Below are positions 11,937-23,990 of a stretch of 64,000 bases of DNA, piece after piece (within the stretch, counting starts at the first letter, position 1; each line of letters begins with the position of its first letter). The position numbers and the translations under genes are program-made. The notes beneath the pieces are model-generated. The model saw only the letters and a program-made list of their open reading frames with translations, ran no database searches and had not been told where the DNA came from. This DNA comes from Eumeta japonica (taxonomy: Eukaryota; Arthropoda; Insecta; Lepidoptera; Psychidae). The stretch is from NCBI GenBank assembly GCA_005406025.1, contig BGZK01000484.1, positions 62,001 through 126,000 of the forward strand, in the 5' to 3' direction.

Positions 11937-14050
11937 TTATTTATATTTTTGAAAAATTTGTTTTTAGGAGCCTTTTTAATTTTATCAATTTTTGATTGAA
12001 ATAGGTACAAAGCATACATGGAAGAATAAAGGAATTCCTTTCACCACGAAGTGGGAGAATCGGACGCTCGCTCAATTAACTTATTTGATAACTGATTGAT
12101 GCGTATATTTTCGTCTTTTAAAAAGGAAACTGTCTGCGAATACAAGTGAAGCATAACTCTTATAAAGAATATTACCTAGTTCTCACTCGACTGTTGCGCA
12201 TGAGGAAATTGTTAAAATAGAATGTACTTAAAAGGAATAAAATGATTTTAAAAAATAAACTCCCCAATTTTAGGGAAGAAATCACAGATCGGAAATATGT
12301 GCACTAATTTCTACGGTAAATGACAACAAGCAACCAACTATTTTATGATGGAAGCTTTCTAAAACTTTACGATACTCCACTTTATATAGATGCAAATAAG
12401 TGTTAAGCATTATATTTACTCATTATGTCTTTGTGCTAAACACAATTATGTCTTTGTGCTAAATTTGTGTATGTGTGTACTTTTGTCGTGTTGAAGGTGG
12501 TTTTGAGAATACTTGAAGCGGGTTCTAAATTTGAGATGGATAATTGCAGAAGTAGAGGATCATATAATCAAAAGAAAGGATCGTATATCTTCATTCCTAA
12601 TTAATTAAGTAAAAATATAAGGAAATGTAAATTAGAAACTGGTATTGAGCTTTATCAATTGTTGTAAGCAAATTAATTTTAATTTTAATTTTATTAGGAT
12701 TAATTTTACCTTAATAAAGGCAATAAATTGTAGCTAAAATGTCTAATGAAAATGAATGAGACATATACAGAATTTACAGAAGTAGCTATAGAAGTTTTTT
12801 ATATATTTGTTGTTGTAAAATCTTACATACACTAATAGACATTTTAGGGTAATTATTGTTCATAAAGAGAAAAAGGCTGAGTAGAGTTGAATAGTCTCGA
12901 TGAACCTTATTATACGTTCAATATCTAGAATCAGAATTATAGATATTCAGTGTATAATAAGAATGGTAAAACTCGATGATTTAAATTAATATTTATTTAT
13001 TAATAATAATAATTAATAAAAATTTATTACTGAAACGTTAATTCAATTCAACTGCAATTAGTTTTAAGCCAATAGTAAATGCTACCGCTTGCTGTTAGTT
13101 TAAAATTAATTGCAAATAAAAATATAAAGAGCAGAGGCCCATTGGTCGAAACGATCATATCTGGCACGGAACCCTTACGCGCTCCCTCGGCACCGAAGGC
13201 TCGATCCATTTATTAAACTTACCTTCGCCATGCTTATCATTCTACCTCACCGACAGCGCTACATATAGAGAGGTTTCTGATATATCATTTAATACACGCT
13301 AATAAATAACAACACGACTTGTAGTCTCATTGTAGGTAAATATTATTTTGAAATGTACATAGTTAATTTGCATTTAGTAGGGCGTATCAAAATAACACTG
13401 GCGATGCGTGACTTATTTACGCGTTTGAGTGAGCTTCAATACGATACAACATATATAACGCAATACTACTGATTCATCACAAACGCTTGAACCTATAAAA
13501 CTCAAAAGCTTGAAACTAAATAGTCAAGTCCTATAACTATAAATGGCTTTTTTGTAAGTCCAACCACATGAAATAAAATAGGAGATAATTGCCAATTTTA
13601 AAATTGTATGTAATTCATAGGTGATTGAATGAAAACTTTCTATTGAAGTCCGTCATTTTCCAAATTTAAAAAATAATAATTAGGTTCAATTAACTATTTA
13701 AGAACTAAAACTATTTTCTTTTTTAATTAATTAATAATAAAAAAAAATATCTAAACATTTTTGGAATATCATTAAACCTTAAGAGACTAAAACACAGGAT
13801 AACGTTTGTATGAGATTATCTTATCATTATTTGTAAAGTTTAAATATGAAGACTACTGATATGTAAGCTTACGGATACAAATATTGAAATATATCCCGTT
13901 CCATATCTTTAATTTCAATTAGATGCGTCGTCACGGCCGACACGAATTGTGGCAGCCCCAGTGAGAGAACACAATAATACCGGAATGAGATCCAGGCCAC
14001 TGTGAACCTGTTAAGTTAACACATCACAATTTATATTCCAAAAGCAATTT
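11937..14050. other. AT-rich intergenic DNA with small repeats
   Basis: No gene is seen. A 19-bp word, ATTATGTCTTTGTGCTAAA, is duplicated at 12422-12440 and 12445-12463. An imperfect hairpin with 22-bp arms lies at 12906-12927 and 12940-12961, bracketed by the direct repeat CTCGATGA. That may be a tiny inserted fold-back element. Confidence 0.5.
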
Positions 14051-14059
14051 TACCAAACG

Positions 14060-15310
14060 AGAACCTTATCAGCTTCTTAGAGCATTTTGCACTACTTAGA
14101 GGAACACCAGCCGATTAATTACTGTCAATAGTGTTTTTGAAATGGCCGTTCAGCTGATGATCTTCTTTACTTTATGGACCTATCGTTGGACCGAGGCAAT
14201 CGAGAGCAACAAAGCAAACAAAGCGCTTCTATTGAAGCTTCCTTCTTATGGACTTCCCCACAAATTATGTTGGTGGATAGGCAACTTGCTACGACGACGA
14301 CGCGCATCAAAGTCGCAGTCGATGGTATATGCCCACAATCCTAACCCACGATTGTTGGTGTCCCACAAGGCTGTATACTGTCCCCTGCTCTGTTCCTTCC
14401 GCATATCAATGATTTATTAAAAGTCAATAACATTCGTTGCAAAGCAAATGACAGTACTGTTGCATGCATTATAATGCGGCTGGAGTATACTCCAACCGCG
14501 CTAATATTTCCCGGAACTGTATAGATGAGTGATGAAATCAACTTGTGTCTGACATCGAGATAACCTCACAGAAAATGTTAGAATGGGGTAAACATAACCT
14601 TGTCGAATTCAACCCGCCAAATTCACAATTTTGCGGGTTTACGACTAAAAAACCCCCCTTTGTCCATTTTTCTCCTTAAAAACAGTCTCTTTAGTGTCAC
14701 GCCCGTGTATCGAGGTTCTTAGTGTTGAGTTTTGCGATCATATAGAGAGAAAAGCGAAATTAGCTTCCAAAATGCTTAGGATGCGCAATAGTAAGCGACA
14801 GTAGTTCCACTATGAACTGAGACATTTTTATATGACCATTTGCCCCTAAGCCGTATGCATAGCGAAACGTAGGAGACCCGGTAGGATTCAGCCAACTCAA
14901 CACGTTGTCTTTGCAATGAAATATTGCATCTTCATTTGTGCACGCTCTATCGCATAAATTATGGAAAATACTTTGAAGAGCTACAAAATCTCATTCCTGC
15001 CGCTAATTTGCGTCATTGTTCAACTCGCTAGAAATATCATCAGCACCATCTTAATGGCTAGCGTTCTACTAGCGTACACTTCATGCTCAATTTTCTGCCT
15101 CGTACGGTGGAGCTTTGAAATAGCTTACCATTAATACCAGTATTCAGTGAAATACGATATAGATGTTTTCAAGAGTGATCTTCTTACTGAAAGTCCGGCA
15201 CGTAATGGTGTTTCCTTTGGGGTTACCAGTGTCTACAGGAAACAATTACCATCTAATTCCTGATGGCCGTATGCTCGTTTTCGCCATAAAAATCCCATAA
15301 AAATACTCAA
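14060..15310 (+). mobile_element. LINE reverse-transcriptase relic
   Basis: The plus strand preserves the reverse-transcriptase core of a non-LTR retrotransposon. In order it reads YRWTEAIES, ALLLKLPSYGLPHKLCWWIG, a VAVDG segment, GVPQGCILSPALF with HINDLL just after it, and CKANDSTVAC, where the catalytic YADD would normally sit. Beyond it come broken C-terminal blocks, including a FVEFNP-like part and an IPAANLRH-like part. The catalytic motif is changed and several frameshifts and stops are present, so it is dead. The layout suits the Jockey/CR1-like group of insect LINEs; the exact clade is inferred from memory. Confidence 0.85.
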
Positions 15311-16635
15311 CAGCCCTCAGAAAATATATACAAATAAATAACAATACCATAAAATCAAAATTAGATTCAAATTTTATAAAGCTAATATTAAAACTTATGC
15401 CGATTATATAAAGTAAGTTCTTGATACCTCATGAGACTGCTAATTCTTACTACAAGGCAGATAGAATTACATCTCTTTCGCCTATTTGAAGGACATTATA
15501 ATTTTGCGTACTATGTCAACTCTTGTAGTCAACTACGGAGACTGTAAAATAGCTAAAATGTTTTCTTAGCGCTATATTTAAAATTATATCTCGTTTGTCA
15601 CTTTCAGTTACATTACATAACCACTTATGTCAAATACATAACAAAGTAGTTGTGAGTAATCACGATATATGCGATACAGTGTTGCACAGAACAGATTGTA
15701 TTGATTGTATCTGATTTAATTCCTACTTCTATGTTTTTGTTATACAAGTAAGAAAATGTTAGGTTGTTCCAATCGTAAAGCTCTTTTTTTTCAATTTACA
15801 ATACGCATATGTTCATTAAATAAGTGTTACCATAAGAATTTCGTTAATACGTCACTTCATCAGCCTTACAATTCTTTCTAGTGAAGTTTTATAACATTCA
15901 TTTCGTACAATCTTAAATTATATTTATTGTATACGCTTCAATACAAGTATGTTTTATATCATATCATATCAAATTCACCCTCCAGGATAAATTATTAACT
16001 CTATTAGACGTTATGCAGAGATGAAGGTTCCATAACTAATAATTTATCAACCATTTCTACAAAAGCGGATTCATGTAGGTCAAGAGCCATCGCCAGCCTA
16101 GCCAGAACCGCAATAGCAGAGACACAATTTTATAAAATGGATTCATTATTCGTTTTTATCACTTCTACATGTGTTGTAATGCGCACACAAGTAGAAACAA
16201 TTTTAAGCTATTGCATAGCTTCTATCGCGGGCCTTGAGCGTGGAGACCGAATCCAGAAATTCCGTAACGAAAATAACCTAACACCCCCCACTCCGACCGG
16301 CACAGCAGTGATACTTTTTACTTTTGCCATCTATCGATGAATAGCAGAACTTTTAATGACTTTTTTGAAATATCACGCTTGTCTCTTTAGTTCAGCAACT
16401 CGCTTCTAGGTGGCATTGGTTGTATCGGCGTTACAGCGCATGCGTAATCCCCCTCTTTGCCCCGCAATCTGGTGACTCATGCCTGCTTAAAGTTTCGGCG
16501 TTAGGGCACCTCTTAAAAAAAATACTGCATAAATAAAATAAATAAATAATTATAATTGCATAAGTTGATAAAAAATACTATGCAATAGCTTTACCGCGGC
16601 AGTCCCCGTGTGCCATACGTGTATTTTGTTATTAG
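15311..16635. other. intergenic DNA, nothing recognised
   Basis: A and T runs with a slightly GC-richer piece at about 16200-16500. No coding frame is convincing. If the decayed kinase at 16848-17608 once had the family's second exon, it should lie here on the minus strand; I could not find it. Confidence 0.4.
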
Positions 16636-16640
16636 GTATA

Positions 16641-16744
16641 TTTTTACCCATTTAAATGAAATCCTAAGATTTCATTTAAATGGGTAAAAATTGAATTAAA
16701 TCAATCTTAGATCAATCTAAATTGATCTAAGATTGATTTAATTC
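16641..16744. repeat. two adjacent perfect hairpins sharing a CTAA loop
   Basis: Hairpin one has 23-bp perfect arms (16641-16663 and 16668-16690). Hairpin two has 24-bp perfect arms (16693-16716 and 16721-16744). Only two bases separate them. Both loops are exactly CTAA, although the arms are unrelated in sequence. The arms begin TTTTTACCCATTT and GAATTAAATCAATC. No protein or known RNA is associated. Confidence 0.95.
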
Positions 16745-16847
16745 TAGGTCATATTCAAAGTTAATAATGTAATTTACTCCTTTTTTTACAACTCGTAATA
16801 TTATTACCTAATATTTCTGATAAATTCTAGAAACATCCAAAAAAAAC

Positions 16848-17608
16848 GTAATTAAAAAATATATTGTTCAACCAAAAAAGTCCATGGCTAGTTACTTGAT
16901 ATTTGAACTGCTTACTGGGCACAAAAATTTTTCAAAAGAACTTCTTTGAATACCTTTCAAAATCACATGCTTGCGTTTTAAGTTGTATATATAGAGAATC
17001 AACCAGCCTTGTCGTACTTTTCTCCAAGTAAGCTCGAAAATTAGAACTGTTGTTATCCTTTAAATTGTTGACTTTGAAGAAGCTTCCGTAACAAGCTGCC
17101 GCTTGTAATCAAATTCCTGTTTGTATTGTTTTTCGAATACCGTGGGCAGACCATTAAGCTTAGCTAACATTTGGAAAACTTGCTCGGCGTGTCAATAATC
17201 CGCCTTGTCGCCGAGCATATAGCTTTTGGTTCTTATGTTCTCTACCAGAATGTACTTGTGTTTAAATGACTGGCAAAATCACATTTGAAATCGTCCGGTG
17301 TATTTTTCCCGTCTTGAATTTATCGATAATACACTATAACGTTTTGTATACAAGAGAACATTCGCGTTATCGCCATGCATATACCCACTTCTAGAGCGTT
17401 CTTTGAACACTTAACAATTACATCCACAACGTTTTTTTTTCCCATTTTTCTCTCTAACGAGGGCTCACCACTGACGCTGTGTACCCGTCGCCTTTATTCG
17501 ATCACTGATTAATGAGAATATTAATATTGTTGTATCCATCGCTCAGTAACACACCGATAGAATAGTTTCAATATTTTCAAAAATTTCTTTCTAAAAACTT
17601 TTTTCATT
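16848..17608 (-). pseudogene. decayed EcKinase (ecdysteroid kinase-like) copy
   Basis: The minus strand carries a broken copy of exon 1 of the kinase family annotated at 32651, 49382 and 58337. Pieces occur in the right order but in different frames. They are GYNNINI (about 17537-17517), KGDGY, NVVDVIVKC (ATP-binding lysine region, 17426-17409), ENIRTKSYMLGDKADY (17242-17195), AEQVFQMLAKLNGLP, FEKQYKQEFDY, and SHG..FWLNNIFF (catalytic loop, 16886-16855). Gene 2 has GYTNINI, NIIVKC, ENLKAKGYELC and HGDFWLNNMFF at the same points. Stops and frameshifts are many, and the HGD aspartate is lost at a one-base deletion. The homology ends where the other copies have their intron donor. The start is approximate; no exon 2 was found. 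Confidence 0.8.
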
Positions 17609-18290
17609 ATTTCGACTTCAAATGCCATTTCTGTATGCCTCACAAAACTCTATGGACGTATCACAATCCTTATAATAATTAATTTGCAAGTAACAAACAT
17701 AATATTTATAACAAGATGAATTGTAATTGTTTTTTACAGCGCTTTTGTTCACATTAATTTTTCCGTGGAAAAATAAATAGTGCTTTATAATGATTCCGCG
17801 ATGTTTGTTACTAATATTGTACTAACTATAGCTTAAAGTAATGAATATACTTGCAAAATCTCACTGATTTTGGGATTGATTTCTAAATTACCAGAAATTA
17901 ACACAGTTCATACTGAAATCATCAAGTGAATGAAGTGAAAAATTGAAGTGAAAGATAATAAAGAATTACTTAAATATAACGCAAATAATTTTATCGGACC
18001 CCTATTATTGACATTAAGTGCGGTACAACTTCCATTTCTAGTTCGTTGTTTGATTTGCTCTGCAGATTATCGCTTATCTGCTTAAATGCAAATAAACAAT
18101 TCTCGTTAATGCGTTGCTTAAAAATTATTTTTAGATAAATGCGAATAAGTGAATTAACATCGCATATAGAAAATGCAATATATTTTACAAACACTTAGGT
18201 GGTGTTTAGGAACATTACAAATCTGTATTTAGTCTCTTATGAAAAATTCTTAGCTGATATCGATTCAACAAATTCATTCCGTACAACGTT
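17609..18290. other. AT-rich intergenic DNA, nothing recognised
   Basis: No gene or clear repeat is seen between the decayed kinase and the fold-back element that follows. Confidence 0.45.
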
Positions 18291-18291
18291 T

Positions 18292-18556
18292 ACAGCGGTG
18301 TACCTACGTATTATTTGTAATAATTAACTGTTAACTGTTAAAGTTCAAAACTAAATACGTAAAAATACGCTGTTTTAACGTCACAATTGGTAGTCGGCTA
18401 AGTCAGTTTTAAAAATATTGACATTTGTGACGATAAATTAATGTCACAAATCACAATATTTCTAAGACTATCAATGTTTTATCATGTTTATTATTTAACT
18501 TTAGCAGTTAACTGTTAACAATGGCAAATAATAGTTTGAATGAAGCACACCGCTGT
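18292..18556. mobile_element. fold-back MITE-like element
   Basis: The element starts ACAGCGGTGT (18292-18301) and ends with its perfect inverse ACACCGCTGT (18547-18556). The two halves remain roughly complementary along their whole length: TTAACTGTTAACTG faces CAGTTAACTGTTAAC, and ATTTGTGAC faces GTCACAAAT near the centre. The whole 265 bp can therefore fold into one long imperfect hairpin. No protein is encoded. A target-site duplication was not clear. Confidence 0.75.
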
Positions 18557-20355
18557 TCTAGTAATTACGTGTATCGTTGATTAAATAAACGGTTTAGTGT
18601 TAACGCACATTTCTACTGGGCAGTCGTACTTTTAGTCAATGTCATCTCTGATGACTTATATGTCTGTACGAAACACGCAAAGAACCGTTTAAATCGTTCA
18701 AACAATAATAACTAGAGCTATGAAGAGATTGAAGAAACTCCACACAAGGCTATCTAAATTAAATCTTAGCGGATGCTCCTGTAATCCTATCAAGTGGCCA
18801 ACGATTTGCCAAGAAATAATAATTAACGTATTTTACGCATAGCATATTTTGACCACATATTTGATTCATGTATATCATACCGCTTCATATGAAAATGTTG
18901 ATTTTTCTGTCGATAAATTCAGCTTCTTTTTTAATACAATTAATCTGACATGTCCGATTTTATAATATTAATATGATTTTACCACTATCGAAGCACACAA
19001 AGTTCCATTTAACGTTAGATTTTTTCCATTTTTCTCCATACTTATGTTATAAATTTATTCTAGCCATAGCATTTTCCTTAAGTTTTTTATCGTCAAATTG
19101 ATAGCATAAAAATATTTTGCGTTTTCATTTGTGTTACATCAAGGTTTACTGGTTTCATACAGCACAATTTGTGTTTTGCACTATTGTTATACTTTGAACC
19201 CTAATATTTAACATTTCTCTTAATCTGATATTATTAGATATTCCTGAGAAAAAATTCTGGACACACAAACAGACAAACCGGTGATCAACAAAGTAATACT
19301 ATTAACCTTCCATTTTTCCTTAAAATTGACTTCTTTAAAATTATCGAGTGTCTAATAAATCGCAGAAGACGCGCACTAAAATACAGTGCTCAGGTGCATA
19401 AGTAACTTTCAGTTTATGAAATTGCGTCTCTGTGAAAAGATATCAACAACTCTCAATAACTAAATTTTCATCACTCTTAACAAAAAGTAATTTTTGAAAA
19501 GGATTATTTAGGAATCTATGGACAAAGTTTTACAAATAGCAGTAAAACCTGACAGTAAATATAAAATTTATCGATGTACTCCAACAAGAGTTGGAGTATA
19601 TCCATGTGTTTATGCTCAAATAACGAAATTAAAGAATTAATGAAGTACCTTCAATGTTTGACGAGATTAACTTCTATTGGTTAGTGTGAGAACAAATATG
19701 TGGATAATTTTTCAAAGCGCAAACGGGTAAATTCTATTGATTTCTAATATGAACCCCCTAGAGGTTTGCTCGCATTGGTGCTACTGTAAAAATTATTCTA
19801 TATAGGAACGCTAAATACGCGTCTGTGCTTCCCATCATCGGTCCCAAGAGTATCGTCTTGGAAAGATATCGTAATAGGTTCGATTCTATTAATCACAGAT
19901 GTATTGACCGATTACTTTTTAACTTAAGTCGAATGAAACCACTAGCTCCGGCCTTTGAAAGAGCACGAAGCCGTCGGCTCTAGACGTTGTAATCACACCG
20001 GTCACGACGGCGGCTAACAACGCCTAATTTACAGCACAACGCACGAAACTCTGCCACTCTGAATTGCCTGCGAACGATGCAATGCGCAGATTCAGCGCTC
20101 TCCGACCCTTCCATTTTCTCCCTCCCGCGTTCCTGTTTGACGCCATTGCGACGCTTTTGTGGCTAATCTCACAGCGGCAGAGCTTTGCGCATTGTACTGT
20201 ATTAAATGGACAAACGTGAATGGCTCTCAAACCAAGGTTTCATGTTTCACCAGGACCAAACCTTTCAATCTAAAATAAAAAGATTGTGGAGGTTATGTCT
20301 CGGCAGTGGAATGATTAAAACTTGACAAAACAACACAATAATATTGTTAAAGAAG
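18557..20355. other. intergenic DNA, one diverged repeat tail
   Basis: No gene is recognised. At about 19240-19330 there is an ACACACAAACAGACAAACCG tract, probably a decayed tail of the SINE-like family seen complete at 8081-8775. The stretch from 19980 to 20200 is less AT-rich and holds only short open frames with no recognisable product. Confidence 0.45.
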
Positions 20356-20359
20356 AAAA

Positions 20360-20480
20360 AACCCATTCTTAAGGTTCCGTCGATCAAAAGAAAAAACATT
20401 GACCGTTTATAGGATTATTTCGTAGTCCACTTGTGTGTCTGTTTGTTCGTCCAAACACTTTTTTTCAAGAATGCCTAATA
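20360..20480 (-). repeat. SINE-like repeat tail, reverse copy
   Basis: Read on the minus strand this has a GGACGAACAAACAGACACAC tract, then a spacer, and closes with a CGGAACCTTAA end. That is the same order as the tail at 8700-8775. It is a truncated and diverged copy. Confidence 0.5.
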
Positions 20481-20718
20481 ATATCACATTGATAAAAATA
20501 TAAAATGTTAAGAGTTTATGGTCTTACTTATAGTGCTGTAAAAATTTTAATTTAAGTAAATCAAATCACTAAAAAAATGTGACCCTTGAAACAAGTTCAT
20601 CATCATCAAAAACTATAGGGTACTCGTTACTGACAACCTCGTAATTTGTCTAGAGTCAATACCTTATAGCGCGAACATAAAGGAAAGGTCTGAAAATCGT
20701 ATTTTGTAGTAAGATATA

Positions 20719-21316
20719 AAATACAAGTGGCGCTTATAGGCTGAATTCCATCAGGTGAATGCATGAACCACTCTGGATCATTATATCAAAATGGGCTTGT
20801 CTGAACTGACAGTTAAGGTATTCGCTGCTGTTATTAATTCCTGAAACAAGAAAAAAAATTTCGCCCATTAATTGTATTATTTAGTCTTGCGGCTTACCAC
20901 AAATGTTTTCATTCTGTGTATAGAAAAATGAATCCGATGTAAAGCCATCACTGAATCTATGTAACAGACGTTTTTAAATTTCCTCTATAAAATTTTAAAA
21001 ATTTGTGATAAATTGGGAAGTAACTGTTTTCACCCCGATTTTTGAAAATCGAGTACTCACTAGATCTTGACATTTTAGGGTCGTAAGAATGTATTTCGAC
21101 CATTTTCGGAGTGATGTCTCTGTGTATTTATGTGTGGGCAAACCTCTTATAACTTTTGAACGGATCAATCTTTCGGGAATTAACATATAACAACAGCGAC
21201 TGCCTTAACTGTTAATTCAGACCCGCTGTTTAAATAAACTCACTTTGATATTATGGTCCAGGGAGGATTATGCATTCACGTGATGGAATTAACCTATAAA
21301 TACCACTTGCATTTTA
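20719..21316. mobile_element. non-coding element with long inverted ends
   Basis: The first ~125 bp (20719-20843) and the last ~145 bp (about 21172-21316) are inverted copies. ACAAGTGGCGCTTATAGG faces CCTATAAATACCACTTGC, GAATTCCATCAGGTGAATGC faces GCATTCACGTGATGGAATT, and ACAGTTAAGGTATTCGCTG faces CAGCGACTGCCTTAACTGT. The interior has no long frame. It is a non-autonomous DNA transposon, or a fold-back pair of another repeat. The superfamily is not identified. Confidence 0.75.
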
Positions 21317-22610
21317 AACGATGATGAAGAACTGGGAGAAACAAAAGTTATTTCTTTACTCATATTTTCTGAAGATGGACTACATACGCTATAAGTGTAC
21401 CAACTCATATGTTAACTGATTTTTGTGGAATCGCGAAGATCAAGTAATGTGGTTACTCATTGAGGTTTTATATATTTATTAGAGTTCAGTACGTGTATGT
21501 ATTAAATATTAATTATTTAAATTATTATTGATTTGCTTTTTATAACTTTGGTATGTAACAACAAACTTTTTATTAATCTCGACGATAAAAAAAATAATGT
21601 TTAATATAACACTGTAAAATATTTAATTTGATATTGACATAAAAAGTCTATATGAGTTTCATTTAATTCGATATCATATGCCACTGATTATTCATAAAAT
21701 AGATTAATAAAAGAGTAAATTTGCTTTATATATGAAAAAGATAATAGTAGAGTGGTCTACCACGGAGGAAATGCATCAATAGTAATTCAATGGCTTATTC
21801 CAAGTCTTTAATGTCTCAAATAGTTTTATCTGTATCAGAACACAAGAAGGAAATGAAGACCACCAGACTACATCTGTTCTTCTATCAACAGACATTGAAA
21901 AGAAATTCAGCATATTGCCATTGGACTACGGTTGTTGACGGCATTTTTATTTATTATAACGCTAAGTTGAATAATAACGCCGCATTATGTAAACCAAGTC
22001 TCAAAATTACTCCACCTAAGGAGTGTCTAAAAACTCTTTAAACTCTGTAGAATATTTATTTTTTCAAATAAACAAATTAAAATACATTCCGAGTTAGTCT
22101 CTGGAATTTAGAGGTCTATAGGAGGCCAGAGTGAAAAGTGCGAAATTGGACTTCAAAGGCGTTGTTTCAAACGTTTGTGTTACTTTGAAGAGCTTTATAG
22201 GGTGATTATTCAAATGGAATCAATTTTAAATTCTATACTGCTTTTCTAAATTAAGGCTTGGATTCAGGACTATTTAATTCAATTGCGGAATACACTTAAT
22301 TGAAAATGCCCTTATGAAAAGGTAATTTATTAATTATTAACACCCCAAATTCTCTCCAATTTGTCTATCCTCTGTCCTTTCCACGTAGTTTAAGACAAGT
22401 GAAAGCCGGAATCGCGTGAAGAAGGTTCTACAAATTTAAAACTTATAGTCACCGCAAAAAGTTAAATTTTACTTGTCCCGAGACTCAATTTTATTTTTAT
22501 TTTATTTTATTGCATTCACCTTGCATAATATCTGACAAGATAATCTTCATAATTGAATTATGTATGACAAACGTTCATACAAACACACCTTTACATTTTT
22601 TTTTAAATTA
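21317..22610. other. AT-rich intergenic DNA with one weak open frame
   Basis: An 83-codon frame opens at an ATG at 21790 and ends at 22041, followed by AATAAA-like sequence. The predicted peptide is basic and unremarkable. It has no recognised domain, and no splice signal or promoter supports it. I do not call it a gene. Confidence 0.35.
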
Positions 22611-22613
22611 TAA

Positions 22614-22730
22614 TTAGCCTATAACCGTCTACAAACGATTCCGTGTTGAATGGTCGAAGAGACATACCAAAATGTTTGATATTTTTATGTGATGCCCGAC
22701 GAAAAAAAATCATTGTGTATATAGAAAAAG
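22614..22730 (+). repeat. dispersed repeat, copy 2 of 2
   Basis: This is a diverged copy of the repeat at 7625-7755, with the same order of blocks: GTCTACAAACGATTCCGTG, a run of A, then TGTGTATATAGA. Confidence 0.5.
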
Positions 22731-22839
22731 GCCCTATTTTGGCAATATTTTTATTATGTTGACTTAGAACCTTGATTCGTTGTTTTCCAAGTGACTCCAA
22801 ACCTAAGTATTTGGTATTAATTTAAATTTGATACTTTTA

Positions 22840-22955
22840 CATGTCCCTGAGTAAAAAGGTCTTGATATATAGACGGAGAGACTAAAAGACAGACAAACGG
22901 ATAACGAAGAGATTGTATAAGAATTCGTTTTTCTTTTAGAGGTACAGAACCTTTA
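22840..22955 (+). repeat. SINE-like repeat tail
   Basis: It carries a GACGGAGAGACTAAAAGACA tract, then ACAAACGGATAACGAAGAG, a T-rich linker and GGTACAGAACCTT. This matches the end of the complete copy at 8081-8775. Confidence 0.55.
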
Positions 22956-23149
22956 AAAATGTAATTTTTTAAAATTACAATAACGAATTCATTCGAACGC
23001 GTTTTTTAATGTTGTCCGCTTTACAACATTCAATGCAGTTTTTTATTCAAAAAGGATGTACAAAAGATTTTGATAAGGTATACGATTCAAGTTTTTTGTC
23101 CGCAAAACCCTACAGAAAAGGTTTTGGCCATAGACCAAAAGGCTTTTAG

Positions 23150-23990
23150 ATATTCTACTAGACTCCGCTGTAAAATTTACTCCAACAAAATACTGCTTAT
23201 TCTTGAGAAATTCGCTCAGTTCAAACATAGGATATCACAACAGGAAACAAGAAGAATTAACCACATTAATATAGAGTAAAGAAGAGCTTAAAAAGGCTGC
23301 AAATAAACTTCACCAACTCTTAGAAACGGACACTGAAAATTTACACGAAGCAAAGAAAATGAAGAACAAAATATTAATAGAAAAAAGAAAGTAGGAAAGA
23401 GGGATTCTTTTAAGAGCTCGACGTTATGTACTCAACTACGATTTAAAATATACTACCAGGAAGAAAAGTTAGACAATATGTTTACACATGGAAGACTCAC
23501 ATAGAGAAGAATGAGTTTTTGCAATAGAAACCCAGGAGAATGGGCCATGCGAAATTAAAAAGGCTGGAAATGAATTTTGCCAGTTCATAGAATCGGATAT
23601 TGAAAGCCTGTTTCGAACGAAAATAAGTAAGAATGAAATAATAACAGAAGAAATAAATTGGGAAAGAAGGATTTATTTCAAGAAGAGCTTCACGTCATGT
23701 ACCTACTTAACACCGCTTTAACATCTACTACAACAGAAAATAAAGTAGGATACCCTAGTTGCACATGCGACAATCTCACAAACAAGACATAATCTACTAC
23801 AATAAGAACCAAAAAGAAGGGGCCACAATAGTATACAGAAAAAGAGAAATGAAAAAGATGGCCAATGAACTTGATCAACTCCCAGAAATGGACACCGAAA
23901 TGCTGCATCAAATGAAAATAATAATATATCGACGAAAGAAAGAAATTATGAGACTCGATCAGACTTGCTTTGATTTCCTACTATATTTAT
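23150..23990 (+). repeat. degenerate coding-like unit in three tandem copies
   Basis: Three homologous units of about 270-295 bp follow one another. The clearest block reads KKAANKLHQLLETDTENLHE (from about 23287), KKAGNEFCQFIESDIESL (from about 23557) and KKMANELDQLPEMDTEMLHQ (from about 23852). Each is preceded by a CAAYARGAA...AGAA...CCA block. Units one and two are followed by a lysine-rich segment and a CGACGTTATGTACTC / CACGTCATGTACCTAC block. Conservation tracks codons, but stops and frameshifts break every unit, so a duplicated exon or a satellite derived from a gene is likely. I do not recognise the protein. Confidence 0.6.

Noticed and set aside
16641..16744. The paired hairpins as a microRNA precursor
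   Set aside because: The arms are only 23-24 bp, perfectly paired with four-base loops, and lack the bulges and flanking stem of a typical animal pri-miRNA.
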